Of a DNA stretch of 64,000 bases, positions 26,973 to 35,744 are shown in pieces. Source of the stretch: Mesoaciditoga sp. (lineage in GTDB: Bacteria; Thermotogota; Thermotogae; Mesoaciditogales; Mesoaciditogaceae); the NCBI GenBank assembly GCA_015491995.1, contig WGFY01000043.1, positions 1-64,000 on the forward strand, written 5' to 3'. Made by a program: the position numbers and the translations under genes. The notes under the pieces were generated by a model. The model was given only the letters and a program-made list of their open reading frames with translations. It did no database searches and was not told where the DNA came from. The stretch's first letter is position 1, and the number at the start of each line of letters is the position of its first letter.

Positions 26973-27419
26973 ATGCTTGATCTTTCGACCAAAAGCGCTT
27001 ACGCGACCCGTGCAGTTTACGAATTGGCGCGAGCATGGAATAAAGAAATAAAAAAAATGACTCTCAAGGAGATAGTCGAAAAGCAAAGTGTGCCTTCCGA
27101 CTACATGGAGAAGTTACTATTCAGGCTTAAAAAATCAGGGGTGGTCAAGACTATACGAGGGAAAAATGGAGGTTATGTACTCTCAAAACCGCCAAAGGAT
27201 ATAAAAGTATCGGATATCGTGCTTGCCTTGGAAAACCCTATCAAGAGGTTGAACTGCATAGAATCCGGCAAAGACTTGGAGAGATGCAAAGGTTTTAGCG
27301 AATGTTCTATCAAATATGTATGGGAAGAAGCGTACAACGCGATGGTAGGAGTTTTTTCGAAATACACCTTTCAAGATCTTGTCGATATGGAAAAAACGGG
27401 AAGCGGGCTTGAAATTTGA
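26973..27419 (+). CDS. Rrf2-family transcriptional regulator with three cysteines
   Basis: A 148-residue winged-helix regulator of the Rrf2/IscR/NsrR family. The DNA-binding part is residues 1 to about 75 (KSAYATRAVYELAR start, VPSDYMEKLLFRLKKSGVV recognition helix, RGKNGGYVLSKPP wing). Three cysteines, Cys95, Cys105 and Cys111, sit in the region where IscR and NsrR bind an Fe-S cluster, though the first gap (10) is longer than in IscR. It probably senses iron-sulfur status, oxygen or nitric oxide. ATG at 26973 follows GAGGTG. It is the first of three genes with an unknown protein and rubredoxin, which fits redox control. Confidence 0.9.
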   Translation: MLDLSTKSAYATRAVYELARAWNKEIKKMTLKEIVEKQSVPSDYMEKLLFRLKKSGVVKTIRGKNGGYVLSKPPKDIKVSDIVLALENPIKRLNCIESGKDLERCKGFSECSIKYVWEEAYNAMVGVFSKYTFQDLVDMEKTGSGLEI

Positions 27420-27868
27420 AAAGCTTGTTTATCGATAGAAGCAAAGATTTTTTTAAAATGCTTTCATTTGATAAAGCGAAGTGGCCAGCCTTCTATTTTG
27501 AATACGTTAAAAATGCACCAAAAGCTTTTTCACTTTATCATAAAATGATAAATATCGATGAGAAAAAGATAGGTGAAAGGATTTCTTCGTTTGAGCGCAG
27601 ATACGTTGACAGCTGTTACCAATCAATCCATGCTCTTGCGCCATATGAATACGGAGCAGCGCGTGTGATTGTGAAACTTTCAAAAGGAGAGAAAATGGAT
27701 CTTTCAAAAGTAAAAGTTTACATAATGGGAGCGTTGCGGGTTGGAGCGATATTCTCCCTAGATGAAAGTAGTATTTTTGTTGATGTGCTTTCACTTTACG
27801 ATGTTGGATTTTCAAAATTGCCTGAAATAGTTGAAGATGCTTTTCAAATTAAGAAAGTTGAAGGCTGA
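27416..27868 (+). CDS. Unknown cytosolic protein between Rrf2 regulator and rubredoxin
   Basis: A 150-residue protein I do not recognise. It has no signal peptide, membrane helix or metal-binding cysteine cluster (one Cys only). It looks like a mixed alpha/beta globular protein: charged N-terminal half with aromatic residues (WPAFYFEYVKNAP), then VKVYIMGALRVGAIF and a hydrophobic SIFVDVLSLYDVGF. The TTG start overlaps the Rrf2 stop (TTGA), so translation is coupled. The rubredoxin gene follows after 14 bases. Position between a redox regulator and an electron carrier hints at a redox or stress role, which is inference only. Confidence 0.7.
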   Translation: MKSLFIDRSKDFFKMLSFDKAKWPAFYFEYVKNAPKAFSLYHKMINIDEKKIGERISSFERRYVDSCYQSIHALAPYEYGAARVIVKLSKGEKMDLSKVKVYIMGALRVGAIFSLDESSIFVDVLSLYDVGFSKLPEIVEDAFQIKKVEG

Positions 27869-27882
27869 AAGGAGGAAGTTAA

Positions 27883-28056
27883 ATGGCAGAGGATATGAAA
27901 AAGTACGTGTGCACACTTTGTGGGTACATATACGATCCAGAAAAAGGTGATCCAGATAACAATGTGGAAGTTGGAACCCCTTTTTCAAAGCTTCCAGATG
28001 ACTGGGTATGCCCTGACTGTGGTGCCCCGAAGGATGCCTTTGAACCAGTTGAATGA
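27883..28056 (+). CDS. Rubredoxin
   Basis: A 57-residue electron carrier with a single iron bound by four cysteines, in [12 protein letters not shown] and [10 protein letters not shown]. The conserved [13 protein letters not shown] and LPDDW stretches are present and the length is typical. AAGGAGGAAG precedes the ATG. It is third in the Rrf2-unknown-rubredoxin operon and is followed by a terminator. A likely reductase, the NADH:rubredoxin oxidoreductase-like flavoprotein, is encoded at 49.8-51.1 kb, and a ferritin-like acceptor protein lies next to that gene. Confidence 0.95.
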   Translation: MAEDMKKYVCTLCGYIYDPEKGDPDNNVEVGTPFSKLPDDWVCPDCGAPKDAFEPVE

Positions 28057-28071
28057 AATGCTTTAATGTTA

Positions 28072-28105
28072 AAAACAGCTCGGTCAACTAAGACTGAGCT
28101 GTTTT
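28072..28105. terminator. Terminator after rubredoxin, shared with converging htrA
   Basis: A 14-bp stem (AAAACAGCTC-GGTC with its partner, one G-T pair) and a 6-base loop. T-rich on the plus side and A-rich on the other, so it can act in both directions. Confidence 0.8.
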
Positions 28106-28121
28106 GGGAGGGTAGAGATTG

Positions 28122-29546
28122 TCACTTGTTGAATATCACTAACATTTCCATTCCCTGGGAATATACGGTCATCGCTATCGTACGTCCGTTTTTGATCTTG
28201 TCATAAACTCTTTCAAACTCTTTCAATGAAGAAACTCTTTTGTTGTTAATCGATGTGATGACGTCACCAAGTTGAAGTCCCGCCATTGCAGCTTGGCTAT
28301 TTTGGCTCACGCTTGTTACCACCACTCCTTTGATATTTGGCTGGATGGAGTACTTTGATATGTACGCATCGTTCAGATCTGCAACTTTGAATCCGTTTGC
28401 ATTGTAAGTCAAAGTGGTACGAAATACTTTGTTGGATGAAAGCCGCACTTTCAAAGTCAAATATTTGCCTTTACGATAGATCTTAACGCTTACCGTGTCA
28501 CCTGGTGCATACTCATGAATGGTGCTTACCAGCTTATCGGCGCTCGTGATCTTAACTTTGTTAAGTTCAACTATAACGTCTTTTATTCTTATTCCAGCTT
28601 TAGATGCACCTGAATTTGGTACCACACCAATAACCAGGGCACCTTTCACACCATCTAAGCCAAGGTTTTTGGACAGCTGAGAGGTGAGATTTCGCACTTC
28701 CACACCAAGATATCCAGTTCCTTGCCCCTTTATAAGCCTTTCAACCAGCACTTTTGCCGTGTTTATCGGTATGGCAAAACCTAATCCTTGACCTTGAGAA
28801 GGACTGATGATCGCCGTGTTTATTCCTATGACCCTTCCATGAATGTTGACAAGAGGGCCACCACTGTTTCCGGGGTTTATGGCCGCATCCGTTTGAATCA
28901 TGTTGTAGTAGTAGCCACTCCCATCTGGCTTTGGGACTTCTCTGTTTACAGCACTGACAATTCCTCGTGTAACCGTGTAATCAAGTCCGAATGGATTTCC
29001 TATTGTAATCACATACTCCCCTACACGTGCCTTGTTGGAATTTCCAAGGACGGCGGCTGGGAATGTTGTTCCGGCAGGTGCCTCAATTTTTATGACTGCG
29101 AGATCGTTCGTTGGATCTCCACCCAACACGATACCTTTGTATTTTTTTCCGTTCAACATGGTGATTTCGGCTTCTTTAGCACCTGCTATCACATGATAAT
29201 TAGTCAATATGTATCCTTTTGAATTAAAAATGATTCCAGACCCAAGGCTTTCTACCTCTTGCCGTTTTTGTTGTGGGCCAAATCCAAAAAATTGTTTAAA
29301 GAACGGATCGTTCATGAAGGGATTGGACGATGTGGCAATAGTTTTATGAACGACTACCCTTACAACGGACGGTGACACAGCTTTTGCCACTGCAATTGCC
29401 GGACTTTGAATGTTGGGGTTAAGATATCCGTATGCGCCGGAAGAGTTCGGTGTTACCACAGCTGTGGATGCACCGCTTGCGAAAGCTATGATGCCTAACA
29501 CGGACATCAAAGCGATCACGACTACGAAATTCCTGAATCTTTTCAT
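28122..29546 (-). CDS. htrA: HtrA/DegP-type periplasmic serine protease
   Basis: A 474-residue envelope protease and chaperone for misfolded exported proteins. Residues 1 to about 27 are a signal peptide or anchor. The trypsin-like domain has the full triad: His in TNYHVIAGA, Asp in TNDLAVIKI, Ser in NPGNSGGPL. Two PDZ domains follow (about residues 270-360 and 385-474), the first with GYLGVEVRNL and the second ending KIKNGRTIAMTVYSQG. ATG at 29546 is set by AGGAGGTG; the upstream open frame is leader. It sits 100 bases after wtpC on the same strand and could be read through or have its own weak promoter. Confidence 0.93.
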   Translation of the reverse strand: MKRFRNFVVVIALMSVLGIIAFASGASTAVVTPNSSGAYGYLNPNIQSPAIAVAKAVSPSVVRVVVHKTIATSSNPFMNDPFFKQFFGFGPQQKRQEVESLGSGIIFNSKGYILTNYHVIAGAKEAEITMLNGKKYKGIVLGGDPTNDLAVIKIEAPAGTTFPAAVLGNSNKARVGEYVITIGNPFGLDYTVTRGIVSAVNREVPKPDGSGYYYNMIQTDAAINPGNSGGPLVNIHGRVIGINTAIISPSQGQGLGFAIPINTAKVLVERLIKGQGTGYLGVEVRNLTSQLSKNLGLDGVKGALVIGVVPNSGASKAGIRIKDVIVELNKVKITSADKLVSTIHEYAPGDTVSVKIYRKGKYLTLKVRLSSNKVFRTTLTYNANGFKVADLNDAYISKYSIQPNIKGVVVTSVSQNSQAAMAGLQLGDVITSINNKRVSSLKEFERVYDKIKNGRTIAMTVYSQGMEMLVIFNK

Positions 29547-29646
29547 ATAAAACACACCTCCTGATTTTAATTGCTTTGCCGTAAGTTCTACGTTTTTGAC
29601 TGATGTTGTAGAATGGAGGTTCAAAATTTTCAAAGATTTAATCATT

Positions 29647-30708
29647 TCATTCAATTTTTACCAGATGTACTGCTGTGGCTTTGAATTCAACGTACATCTT
29701 TTTCCCCATGTCTATTCCAAATTTTTCCAACGATCCCTTTGTGATGAAAGATGTTATTTCAAATTCAACGTCAACTTTAACCTCTATCAGTGGCCCTTTT
29801 TTTAAGATGTTTATCACTTTTCCTTGAAAAAGATTTCTTGCGCTTGTTTTACAAGGTTCTTTCATGAGAACAACATCCTCTGGTCGTATGAACATTGTAA
29901 CTTCATCACCTTCAACAACTTTTCCCAGTGCCGTTACTGCCTTTCCGTTCACGTTTAGTACGACGCTGTCATTTTCGTTTTTCAGAACTGTTCCCTTAAA
30001 AACGTTAGTCGTTCCAAAGAATTTGGCGATCTTTTCAGATACTGGATGATAAAAGATCTCTCCACCTTTACCGATTTGTATTATTTTTCCTCTTTCAATG
30101 ATGGCTATTCGATCGCCTAACAAAAAAGCCTCGTTTTCGTTGTGTGTAACGAAAATGGCCGGTTTTTCAAGTTTTTTAAGAATTTTTTTTATTTCGATGC
30201 CAACCTTTTCTCTTTCTTTTATCGAAAGTGCCGATGTAGGTTCGTCAAAAAGTATGATTTTTGGATCTGTGATCAGAGTTCTTGCAAGTGCTACTTTCTG
30301 TTTTTCTCCTCCGCTCAACGTTTCAGGGGAACGATCGAGGATTTTTTTTACTCCAAAAATTTGGGCGATTTCTTCGAGCAAACGCTTTTTGCCTTCGATT
30401 TTGGAATATTTCAAACCGTACATGATGTTCTTTCTCACACTCATATGTGGAAAGAGTGCAAGATTTTGAAAGATAAATCCAATCCCTCTTTTTGAAGTGG
30501 GAGTGTAAGTGATATCTTTTCCGAATACCTCTATTTTCCCAGATTTAACTGGCAAAAATCCTGCGATAGTTTCCAGCAGTTTTGTTTTCCCAGCACCGTT
30601 ATCACCTACTATTACAAGTATTTCGCCTTTGCCTACGGAAAAAGAAATGTCACTAAGATCGAAATTTCCGATCGAAGCGTTGACTTTTTTCAACAAAATG
30701 GAACTCAT
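29647..30708 (-). CDS. wtpC: Tungstate/molybdate ABC transporter ATP-binding protein
   Basis: A 353-residue ATPase with an intact nucleotide-binding domain: Walker A GDNGAGKTK, signature LSGGEKQ, Walker B ILFDEPTSALS and switch His in FVTHNENEA. Residues about 235-353 form a TOBE-type regulatory/oxyanion-binding domain, as in ModC and WtpC. It powers import with WtpB and WtpA, whose genes lie directly upstream; start and stop overlap wtpB by four bases. The tungstate rather than molybdate call rests on the WtpA-like binding protein. Confidence 0.88.
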   Translation of the reverse strand: MSSILLKKVNASIGNFDLSDISFSVGKGEILVIVGDNGAGKTKLLETIAGFLPVKSGKIEVFGKDITYTPTSKRGIGFIFQNLALFPHMSVRKNIMYGLKYSKIEGKKRLLEEIAQIFGVKKILDRSPETLSGGEKQKVALARTLITDPKIILFDEPTSALSIKEREKVGIEIKKILKKLEKPAIFVTHNENEAFLLGDRIAIIERGKIIQIGKGGEIFYHPVSEKIAKFFGTTNVFKGTVLKNENDSVVLNVNGKAVTALGKVVEGDEVTMFIRPEDVVLMKEPCKTSARNLFQGKVINILKKGPLIEVKVDVEFEITSFITKGSLEKFGIDMGKKMYVEFKATAVHLVKIE

Positions 30709-31487
30709 CTTTTTTCACCTATGGCAAATCTCAGCGTAAGAAAAATGGACATACACATGAGCAATAGATAGGCCGCTATTGCACCTGACGTTGAAAGACT
30801 GTACTGCGTAAAAGCATCGTATATCTTAACAGGTGCCGTCATGGGATAATACGCTAAAATGACAACAGCACCAAATTCAGATATCGCTCTTGCCCAAGTG
30901 AGCATGAAGCCTGATAAGATAGAACTTCTTGAAAGTGGGAGATATATTGTCCCGAATATACTGTGAAGGGGAGCACCAAGCACTGTGGCTGCTTTTTCCA
31001 AGGAACGATCAACACTTTTAAATCCCTCACGTGCCGAATCGACGGTGTACGATAACGATACGAAAAGCATGGCAAGAACGATTGCAACACGAGTCCCTGT
31101 GATTTTGAAATCAAACGAATTGTATGCAATTGCTCCCAATATTCCACGCCTTCCAAAGATGAAAAGTAGAGCGATTCCGGCAACTGTGTGTGGAACTGCC
31201 AATGGAACATCCACGATCGTTTCGACAAATCTCTCGAATTTTCCAAAGCTTCTTTTTGACATCAAAAAAGCAAGGGGTACACCAAATACGGCAGAAATGA
31301 CGGCGGTGATAAAAGATAGGGATAAACTGTTCCAAAAAGACATCAAAACACTCCTGCTTTTTAGAACAGAAGCGTTTTGAGGAGTCAAAAAGAAAAAAAG
31401 CCTTATCAGCGGTAAGGAGATAAATGTGAGTACAATTGCCGAAATTATGAAGAAGATAGTGTATGTTAACTTGTCACTTTTTCTCAT
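30705..31487 (-). CDS. wtpB: Tungstate/molybdate ABC transporter permease
   Basis: A 260-residue inner-membrane protein with about six helices, family of ModB/WtpB permeases. The coupling loop with EAA-like motif is seen as EKAATVLGAPLHSIFGTIYLP (short form EKAATVLGAP), and the ending ARAISEFGAVVILAYYP is typical of ModB-type permeases. It overlaps wtpA by 14 bases and wtpC by four, so the three are made together. Confidence 0.88.
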   Translation of the reverse strand: MRKSDKLTYTIFFIISAIVLTFISLPLIRLFFFLTPQNASVLKSRSVLMSFWNSLSLSFITAVISAVFGVPLAFLMSKRSFGKFERFVETIVDVPLAVPHTVAGIALLFIFGRRGILGAIAYNSFDFKITGTRVAIVLAMLFVSLSYTVDSAREGFKSVDRSLEKAATVLGAPLHSIFGTIYLPLSRSSILSGFMLTWARAISEFGAVVILAYYPMTAPVKIYDAFTQYSLSTSGAIAAYLLLMCMSIFLTLRFAIGEKR

Positions 31488-32412
31488 TTTCTTCCTGAAT
31501 TACATTTTTAATGTCTTGCGGGAGTTGATCTAAGGCGACGTTGGTCTTCAATGCGATCGGTGGCTGCCCGTTTTTTTCGAATATCTCTTTCCCTTCCTTA
31601 CCAAGTAAAAAGGCGAGGAATTTCTGTGCTAATTTTTTGTGTGGGGCGTTATTTGGGATTGTCACGCCATAAATAATTGGCTTTCCAAAAACGCTTTTTC
31701 CATTTTCAAGTGTGAGAGCGGCTTGAGAGTAAAATTTCTCATACTTAGGGTCCCCAAAATTCAATGGTGATGGCAGTTCGACGTACTTAAGTTTGTTTTG
31801 TTTCGCTACCGAAAGATATTCAAATGCGTAATCGAGTTCTCCAGATTGTAAGTCAGCCACAAGCTGGATCGATTTTGGTTTCACGTTGTTAAGCGGACAT
31901 AGCGAGATGAGTTTTTTTGAAAGGTTTGGGACTTTGTAGTATTTTTGTGCAAGCTCAAACATCAATCTTGTTCTATAACCGCATGGATCAATATTTGGAT
32001 TTGAAAATCCAAATTCCACTCTTGGGCGTTGCAATATCTCATACCAATTTTTGGCGTTTATCTCGTTGGCATATTTGCTGTTTTTAGTGTAAGCGATGAC
32101 AAGCTTGTTTGTGGCAAATTGAATGTACCAACTCGTATACTTTGGAATGAGATATTGTGGTATTAGCGAGTAATCGGCAACGGCAACAACGTCCACAAGT
32201 TTCCCGAGTTCTGTTATGGACTTAACAACTCTTATGCTTCCATAAGATTCATCTTTGAAAAAAACGTTTGTGCCATATTCTTTGTTGAATGCGGTTTCAA
32301 CATCTCTTATAGGTCTTGTAAGACTACCTGCATGAAGTATCACCAGAGTTTCCCCCATGGCGAAAACACCAAGGAATAGAAAAAGTATTAAAACTGTCAA
32401 TTTGCTTTTCAT
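31474..32412 (-). CDS. wtpA: Tungstate-binding protein WtpA
   Basis: A 312-residue exported binding protein. Signal peptide about residues 1-19 (TVLILFLFLGVFAMG). The mature start ETLVILHAGSLTRPI is the WtpA signature; other anchor points are ESYGSIRVVKSITELG, SNPNIDPCGYRTRLMFELA and LDYAFEYLSVAKQN, which in WtpA line the oxyanion pocket. WtpA proteins bind tungstate, and usually molybdate, with high affinity. It is preceded by GGAGGGG and follows moeA by 45 bases, so it is probably in the same long transcript. The gene set implies pterin-dependent tungsten or molybdenum enzymes elsewhere in the genome. Confidence 0.9.
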   Translation of the reverse strand: MKSKLTVLILFLFLGVFAMGETLVILHAGSLTRPIRDVETAFNKEYGTNVFFKDESYGSIRVVKSITELGKLVDVVAVADYSLIPQYLIPKYTSWYIQFATNKLVIAYTKNSKYANEINAKNWYEILQRPRVEFGFSNPNIDPCGYRTRLMFELAQKYYKVPNLSKKLISLCPLNNVKPKSIQLVADLQSGELDYAFEYLSVAKQNKLKYVELPSPLNFGDPKYEKFYSQAALTLENGKSVFGKPIIYGVTIPNNAPHKKLAQKFLAFLLGKEGKEIFEKNGQPPIALKTNVALDQLPQDIKNVIQEENEKK

Positions 32413-32457
32413 AAAAACCCCTCCAATTGATAATTTTGAGTTGTGTACAAATTTGAA

Positions 32458-33666
32458 TTAAATGAAATAATATTTGACCTTACTCTCTTTAGAAATTTTC
32501 CCTGCTTCCTTAGGGGCAATAAAGAATGCATCTGCCTTTGCCAAAGCGGTGAAGTCACCTGAACCGTTGTACCTTAGAGGTTCTATTTGAATTTTTCCAT
32601 TTTCATTTGATACTTTGCATGGCACGAAGTGCATACGATCTCTTTTCTTCTCGAAATCGAAGTTCAAAGTGCCTGTCAATATTTTTGGAAGCAATCCGGA
32701 GGTTCCCAAAAGTTTTTCCACACTACGAGTTACAAACAACTTGAAAACTGAGAAAGTCGATACAGGGTTTCCGGGCATCCCGAATATCAAAACTTCCCTA
32801 CCAGATTTTTTCATTGTGGCTATTATAGTAGGTCTGCCCGGTTTTATGGCCATTTTTTTTACAAACACGCTTGCACCCATTTTTTCCAATATCTTCAACG
32901 TAAGATCTTTATCCCCAACGGACGAACCACCAGTTACAAGTACGATATCCCCTTCTAATCCTCTTTGAATGGCTTTTTGTATCTCTTTTTCATCGTCGTT
33001 CACCTTTCCGAGATCTACAAACTCTTGATTTATCTCTTTGATCTGTGATGCCAAAGCGTATTTTGACGAATTTCTTATCTTCCCATTGCCTATCTCTTCG
33101 TCTATATCCACCAGTTCATCTCCTGTTGAAAGCACGGCTATTTTCAATTTCCTCTTGACTTTTATATTTTTCATTCCCAAAGAACCTAATAGGTTTATCA
33201 CCTTGGGCTTTATTAACTCCCCTTTTTTAAGCGCCACTTCGTCCTTTTCTAAGTCTTCACCTTTTAAAGAGATGTTGTAAAATTTCTTTGGCATTTCCAA
33301 GAGTTTTACCCTTCCGCCATTTTCCTCACATTTTTCAAACTCTATAACCGTATCGCAGGAATCCGGAACTTTTCCACCAGTCATTATCCTAACGCATTCT
33401 CCCTTTTGAAGCTCCATTTCTTCTGGATGCCCCGCTAAAACGACTTCTTTTACCAAAAGAGTTGGATTCTTCAAATCTTTCACATCAGTGTAACGAAAGG
33501 CAAATCCGTCCATTGCAGATCTATCGAACGGTGGAAAATCGTAATTAGAAACTACGTTTTTTGCACTCACCCTGTTCAATGAGTCTAACATGTTAACCGT
33601 TTCAAAATCTTCTATCTCTTTAACTTCTTCATTTATGATCTTAATTGCATCATCAAAATCCGTCAT
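32458..33666 (-). CDS. moeA: Molybdopterin molybdotransferase MoeA
   Basis: A 402-residue enzyme that inserts molybdenum or tungsten into adenylated molybdopterin. Motifs include the N-terminal FPPFDRSAMDGFAFR-type loop (here YDFPPFDRSAMDGFA), VLSTGDELVD, TGGSSVGDKD and FGMPGNPVS of the MoaB/Mog-like domain. The ATG at 33666 follows GGAGGAG and lies just after the mogA stop; a longer frame would start within the mogA coding end. It is followed by wtpA. With mogA it gives the last two steps of cofactor synthesis; moaA/C/D/E are not in this window. Confidence 0.93.
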   Translation of the reverse strand: MTDFDDAIKIINEEVKEIEDFETVNMLDSLNRVSAKNVVSNYDFPPFDRSAMDGFAFRYTDVKDLKNPTLLVKEVVLAGHPEEMELQKGECVRIMTGGKVPDSCDTVIEFEKCEENGGRVKLLEMPKKFYNISLKGEDLEKDEVALKKGELIKPKVINLLGSLGMKNIKVKRKLKIAVLSTGDELVDIDEEIGNGKIRNSSKYALASQIKEINQEFVDLGKVNDDEKEIQKAIQRGLEGDIVLVTGGSSVGDKDLTLKILEKMGASVFVKKMAIKPGRPTIIATMKKSGREVLIFGMPGNPVSTFSVFKLFVTRSVEKLLGTSGLLPKILTGTLNFDFEKKRDRMHFVPCKVSNENGKIQIEPLRYNGSGDFTALAKADAFFIAPKEAGKISKESKVKYYFI

Positions 33667-33668
33667 TT

Positions 33669-34166
33669 TCACTCCTCCTTTCCACATTCAGCATCTTGAC
33701 CTTTTAGTATTTTTATACCATGCACCAACTGTTTGAGTACCACCTCCAAATTTTCTTTTACACCTTTGGGGCTTCCAGGAAGATTCACTATGAGGGTTTG
33801 ACCCCTTATGCCAGATATTTCCCTTGAAAGCACGGATTGCGGTGACTTTTTGAAAGAAACCATTCTCATAGCTTCAGGAATCCCAGGAACTTCTTTTTCT
33901 ATCACGGCCTTTGTAGCTTCTGGTGTGACATCCCTTGGACTGAATCCGGTACCACCCGTTGTCAGTACAAGATCAACTTTCATATCATCGCAAAACTCTA
34001 TGAGTTTTTGTGAAATCAGCTTTCTTTCGTCTGGAACCAAGGTGTATGCGATGACTTCTCCCACTTTTGAGACCATATCCCTTATAACCTGAGAGCTTGT
34101 ATCTTTTCTTTCACCTCTTGAACCTTTATCGCTTGCCGTTAATATCGCTATTTTGATCAACTTCAT
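33669..34166 (-). CDS. mogA: Molybdopterin adenylyltransferase MogA
   Basis: A 165-residue enzyme that adenylates molybdopterin before metal insertion by MoeA. Family motifs are ILTASDKGSRGERKD at the start, TTGGTGFSPRDVTPEAT (the MPT-binding loop) and LIVNLPGSPKG near the end. The ATG overlaps the stop of the HAD gene by four bases and moeA follows three bases after its stop. MoaB is a close relative; neighbouring moeA and wtpABC favour the MogA role. Confidence 0.9.
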   Translation of the reverse strand: MKLIKIAILTASDKGSRGERKDTSSQVIRDMVSKVGEVIAYTLVPDERKLISQKLIEFCDDMKVDLVLTTGGTGFSPRDVTPEATKAVIEKEVPGIPEAMRMVSFKKSPQSVLSREISGIRGQTLIVNLPGSPKGVKENLEVVLKQLVHGIKILKGQDAECGKEE

Positions 34167-34987
34167 TCACTCCTTAATATGTAATTATAGGTTGCGAACG
34201 CGACACCATCCTCATCGTTGGTGGCTGTTACAAAGCTGGCGATCTTCTTCAATTCATCAGGTGCGTTGCCCATAACGATTGGATGCCCGATCTTTTTCAA
34301 AACTTCCAAATCGTTGTAACTGTCTCCAATAAAAGCCGCATTTTTCGCATCTATGTCAAACTTTTCAAGAAGAAATTCCATGGCAGTTTCCTTTCCACAA
34401 CCTTTGCCAAAAAATTCGACAAAGGCTTCATCTTTTATCATCGTATTCAAGATCATCGTGAAGTTTTTAGATTTTAATTCAGGAGGTATTCTTTTAATCT
34501 TCTCCAAAGATCCCACGAGTGCGATCTCACAAACGTATTCGCTCACACATTTAGCCATGTCTTCAACTTTGAAGAGACGATACGAATTCCTTTCAAAGTA
34601 AGGCATGTAAGATGATTTTAGGGGCAATTGACCCTCGTAGATCATATCGGGTGTGTCCGTAAAATTCGTGAACAAAATTGCGAAAACACCGTATTTCCTT
34701 GCCTTTTCGATCACATCAACAGCGCTCTTGCGATCTAAAACCAATTTTCTAAGTGCCTTGTGGCTCCCCGTTGTGGCGATGTAAGCACCATTTTGAAATA
34801 CGGCTGGAATGTCAGGGGAGATGTTAGAAAGATAACCTTTGGCGGCAATCCAAGAACGACCGGTGAATATGGTTACCATGATCCCGCTGCGCTCCATTTC
34901 CTCTATTGCCTTTGAATTCATAAGAGGGACTTTCTTTTGCGAGTTAAGGAGCGTACCATCCAAATCTATGCCTATGAATTCGATCAA
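34163..34987 (-). CDS. Cof-type HAD-superfamily sugar phosphatase
   Basis: A 274-residue phosphatase of the Cof/YidA subfamily. HAD motifs: GIDLDGTLLNSQ (nucleophile and acid/base aspartates), TIFTGRSW, and the metal site GDSYNDLEVL. The cap domain is type C2B, inserted about residues 85-190. Substrate is probably a sugar phosphate or nucleotide; not deducible. The TTG start overlaps the rpiB stop, with GGAGATGG upstream. It may act with RpiB on pentose phosphates, but coexpression is the only evidence. Confidence 0.87.
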   Translation of the reverse strand: MIEFIGIDLDGTLLNSQKKVPLMNSKAIEEMERSGIMVTIFTGRSWIAAKGYLSNISPDIPAVFQNGAYIATTGSHKALRKLVLDRKSAVDVIEKARKYGVFAILFTNFTDTPDMIYEGQLPLKSSYMPYFERNSYRLFKVEDMAKCVSEYVCEIALVGSLEKIKRIPPELKSKNFTMILNTMIKDEAFVEFFGKGCGKETAMEFLLEKFDIDAKNAAFIGDSYNDLEVLKKIGHPIVMGNAPDELKKIASFVTATNDEDGVAFATYNYILRSE

Positions 34988-35421
34988 TTTTCCATCTCCT
35001 TTATCTCATCTATCCTTCTTGTATGTCTTCCTCCTTCGAAAGGTGTGCTCAAGAAGACGTCCACAGTTTCTTCAGCCAAAGTGGGACCCATCAACCTGCC
35101 CGCCATCACAAGAATATTTGCGTTGTTATGATGGCGGGCATACTTTGCCATCGTCGGATAAAGACAAAGCGCTGCATATGCACCTCGAACTTTGTTCGCC
35201 GATATCGACATGCCAAGCCCTGTACCACACAGCAATATACCGTAATCAACCTTTTCTTTCACAACATCATCTGCGACTTTCTTCGCGAAAATGGGATAAT
35301 CAACTGATTCTTCTGAGTAAGTTCCTTTATCCAACACCTTTATTCCTTTTGATTCAAGATAAAATTTCACATGTTCTTTCAGTGCGTAAGCGGCATGATC
35401 GCTTCCTATGGCTATTTTCAC
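34984..35421 (-). CDS. rpiB: Ribose-5-phosphate isomerase B
   Basis: A 145-residue RpiB/LacAB-family isomerase that interconverts ribose 5-phosphate and ribulose 5-phosphate in the pentose phosphate pathway. Signature stretches: IGSDHAAYALKEHVK at the start, ILLCGTGLGMSISANKVRG with the catalytic cysteine, and ARHHNNANILVMAGR. The GTG start overlaps the STAS gene stop. Length matches the family exactly. No RpiA-type gene is seen here. Confidence 0.94.
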   Translation of the reverse strand: MKIAIGSDHAAYALKEHVKFYLESKGIKVLDKGTYSEESVDYPIFAKKVADDVVKEKVDYGILLCGTGLGMSISANKVRGAYAALCLYPTMAKYARHHNNANILVMAGRLMGPTLAEETVDVFLSTPFEGGRHTRRIDEIKEMEN

Positions 35422-35744
35422 TTAAGTGCCTCCTTCAAGGTGTTGTACAATTCAAACAACTTGTCGATATTCGTCATTTTCATAACTCTTCTTATCTGTT
35501 CAGATGCGCCTACGATGCTTAAAGCGCCACCGTTGAACCTGGCAGCCTTTTGCAACGCTATTAAAGTTCCCAAGCCTGAGCTGTCCACGTAATCCACTTT
35601 TCTAAGATCGATCACCAAATTTGGATGTTCAGAGGATACCATATTTCTCACTTCATTTTTAAGAGAAGAAGAATTCTCAACGTCAAGTTCTCCTTCCAAG
35701 GATATTATTAAGAATTTTCCTTCAGTGTGCATTTTCGTTTTCAA
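35418..35744 (-). CDS. STAS-domain anti-sigma factor antagonist
   Basis: A 108-residue single-domain protein of the SpoIIAA/RsbV family. The phosphorylation site is intact: DYVDSSGLGTL, where the second Ser is the expected target of an anti-sigma kinase. The rest (FLIISLEGELDVENSSSL, SIVGASEQIRRVMKMTNI) matches the fold. TTG at 35744 has GGGGTG six bases upstream; GTG three codons earlier overlaps that site and ATG 12 bases later is also possible. No partner kinase or sigma factor is nearby, so its target is unknown. It overlaps the permease gene end and rpiB start. Confidence 0.85.
   Translation of the reverse strand: MKTKMHTEGKFLIISLEGELDVENSSSLKNEVRNMVSSEHPNLVIDLRKVDYVDSSGLGTLIALQKAARFNGGALSIVGASEQIRRVMKMTNIDKLFELYNTLKEALK

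Noticed and set aside
34839-35522. 227-codon open frame on the plus strand opposite the HAD, rpiB and STAS genes
   Set aside because: Antisense to three recognised genes; composition is that of a shadow frame with no domain.
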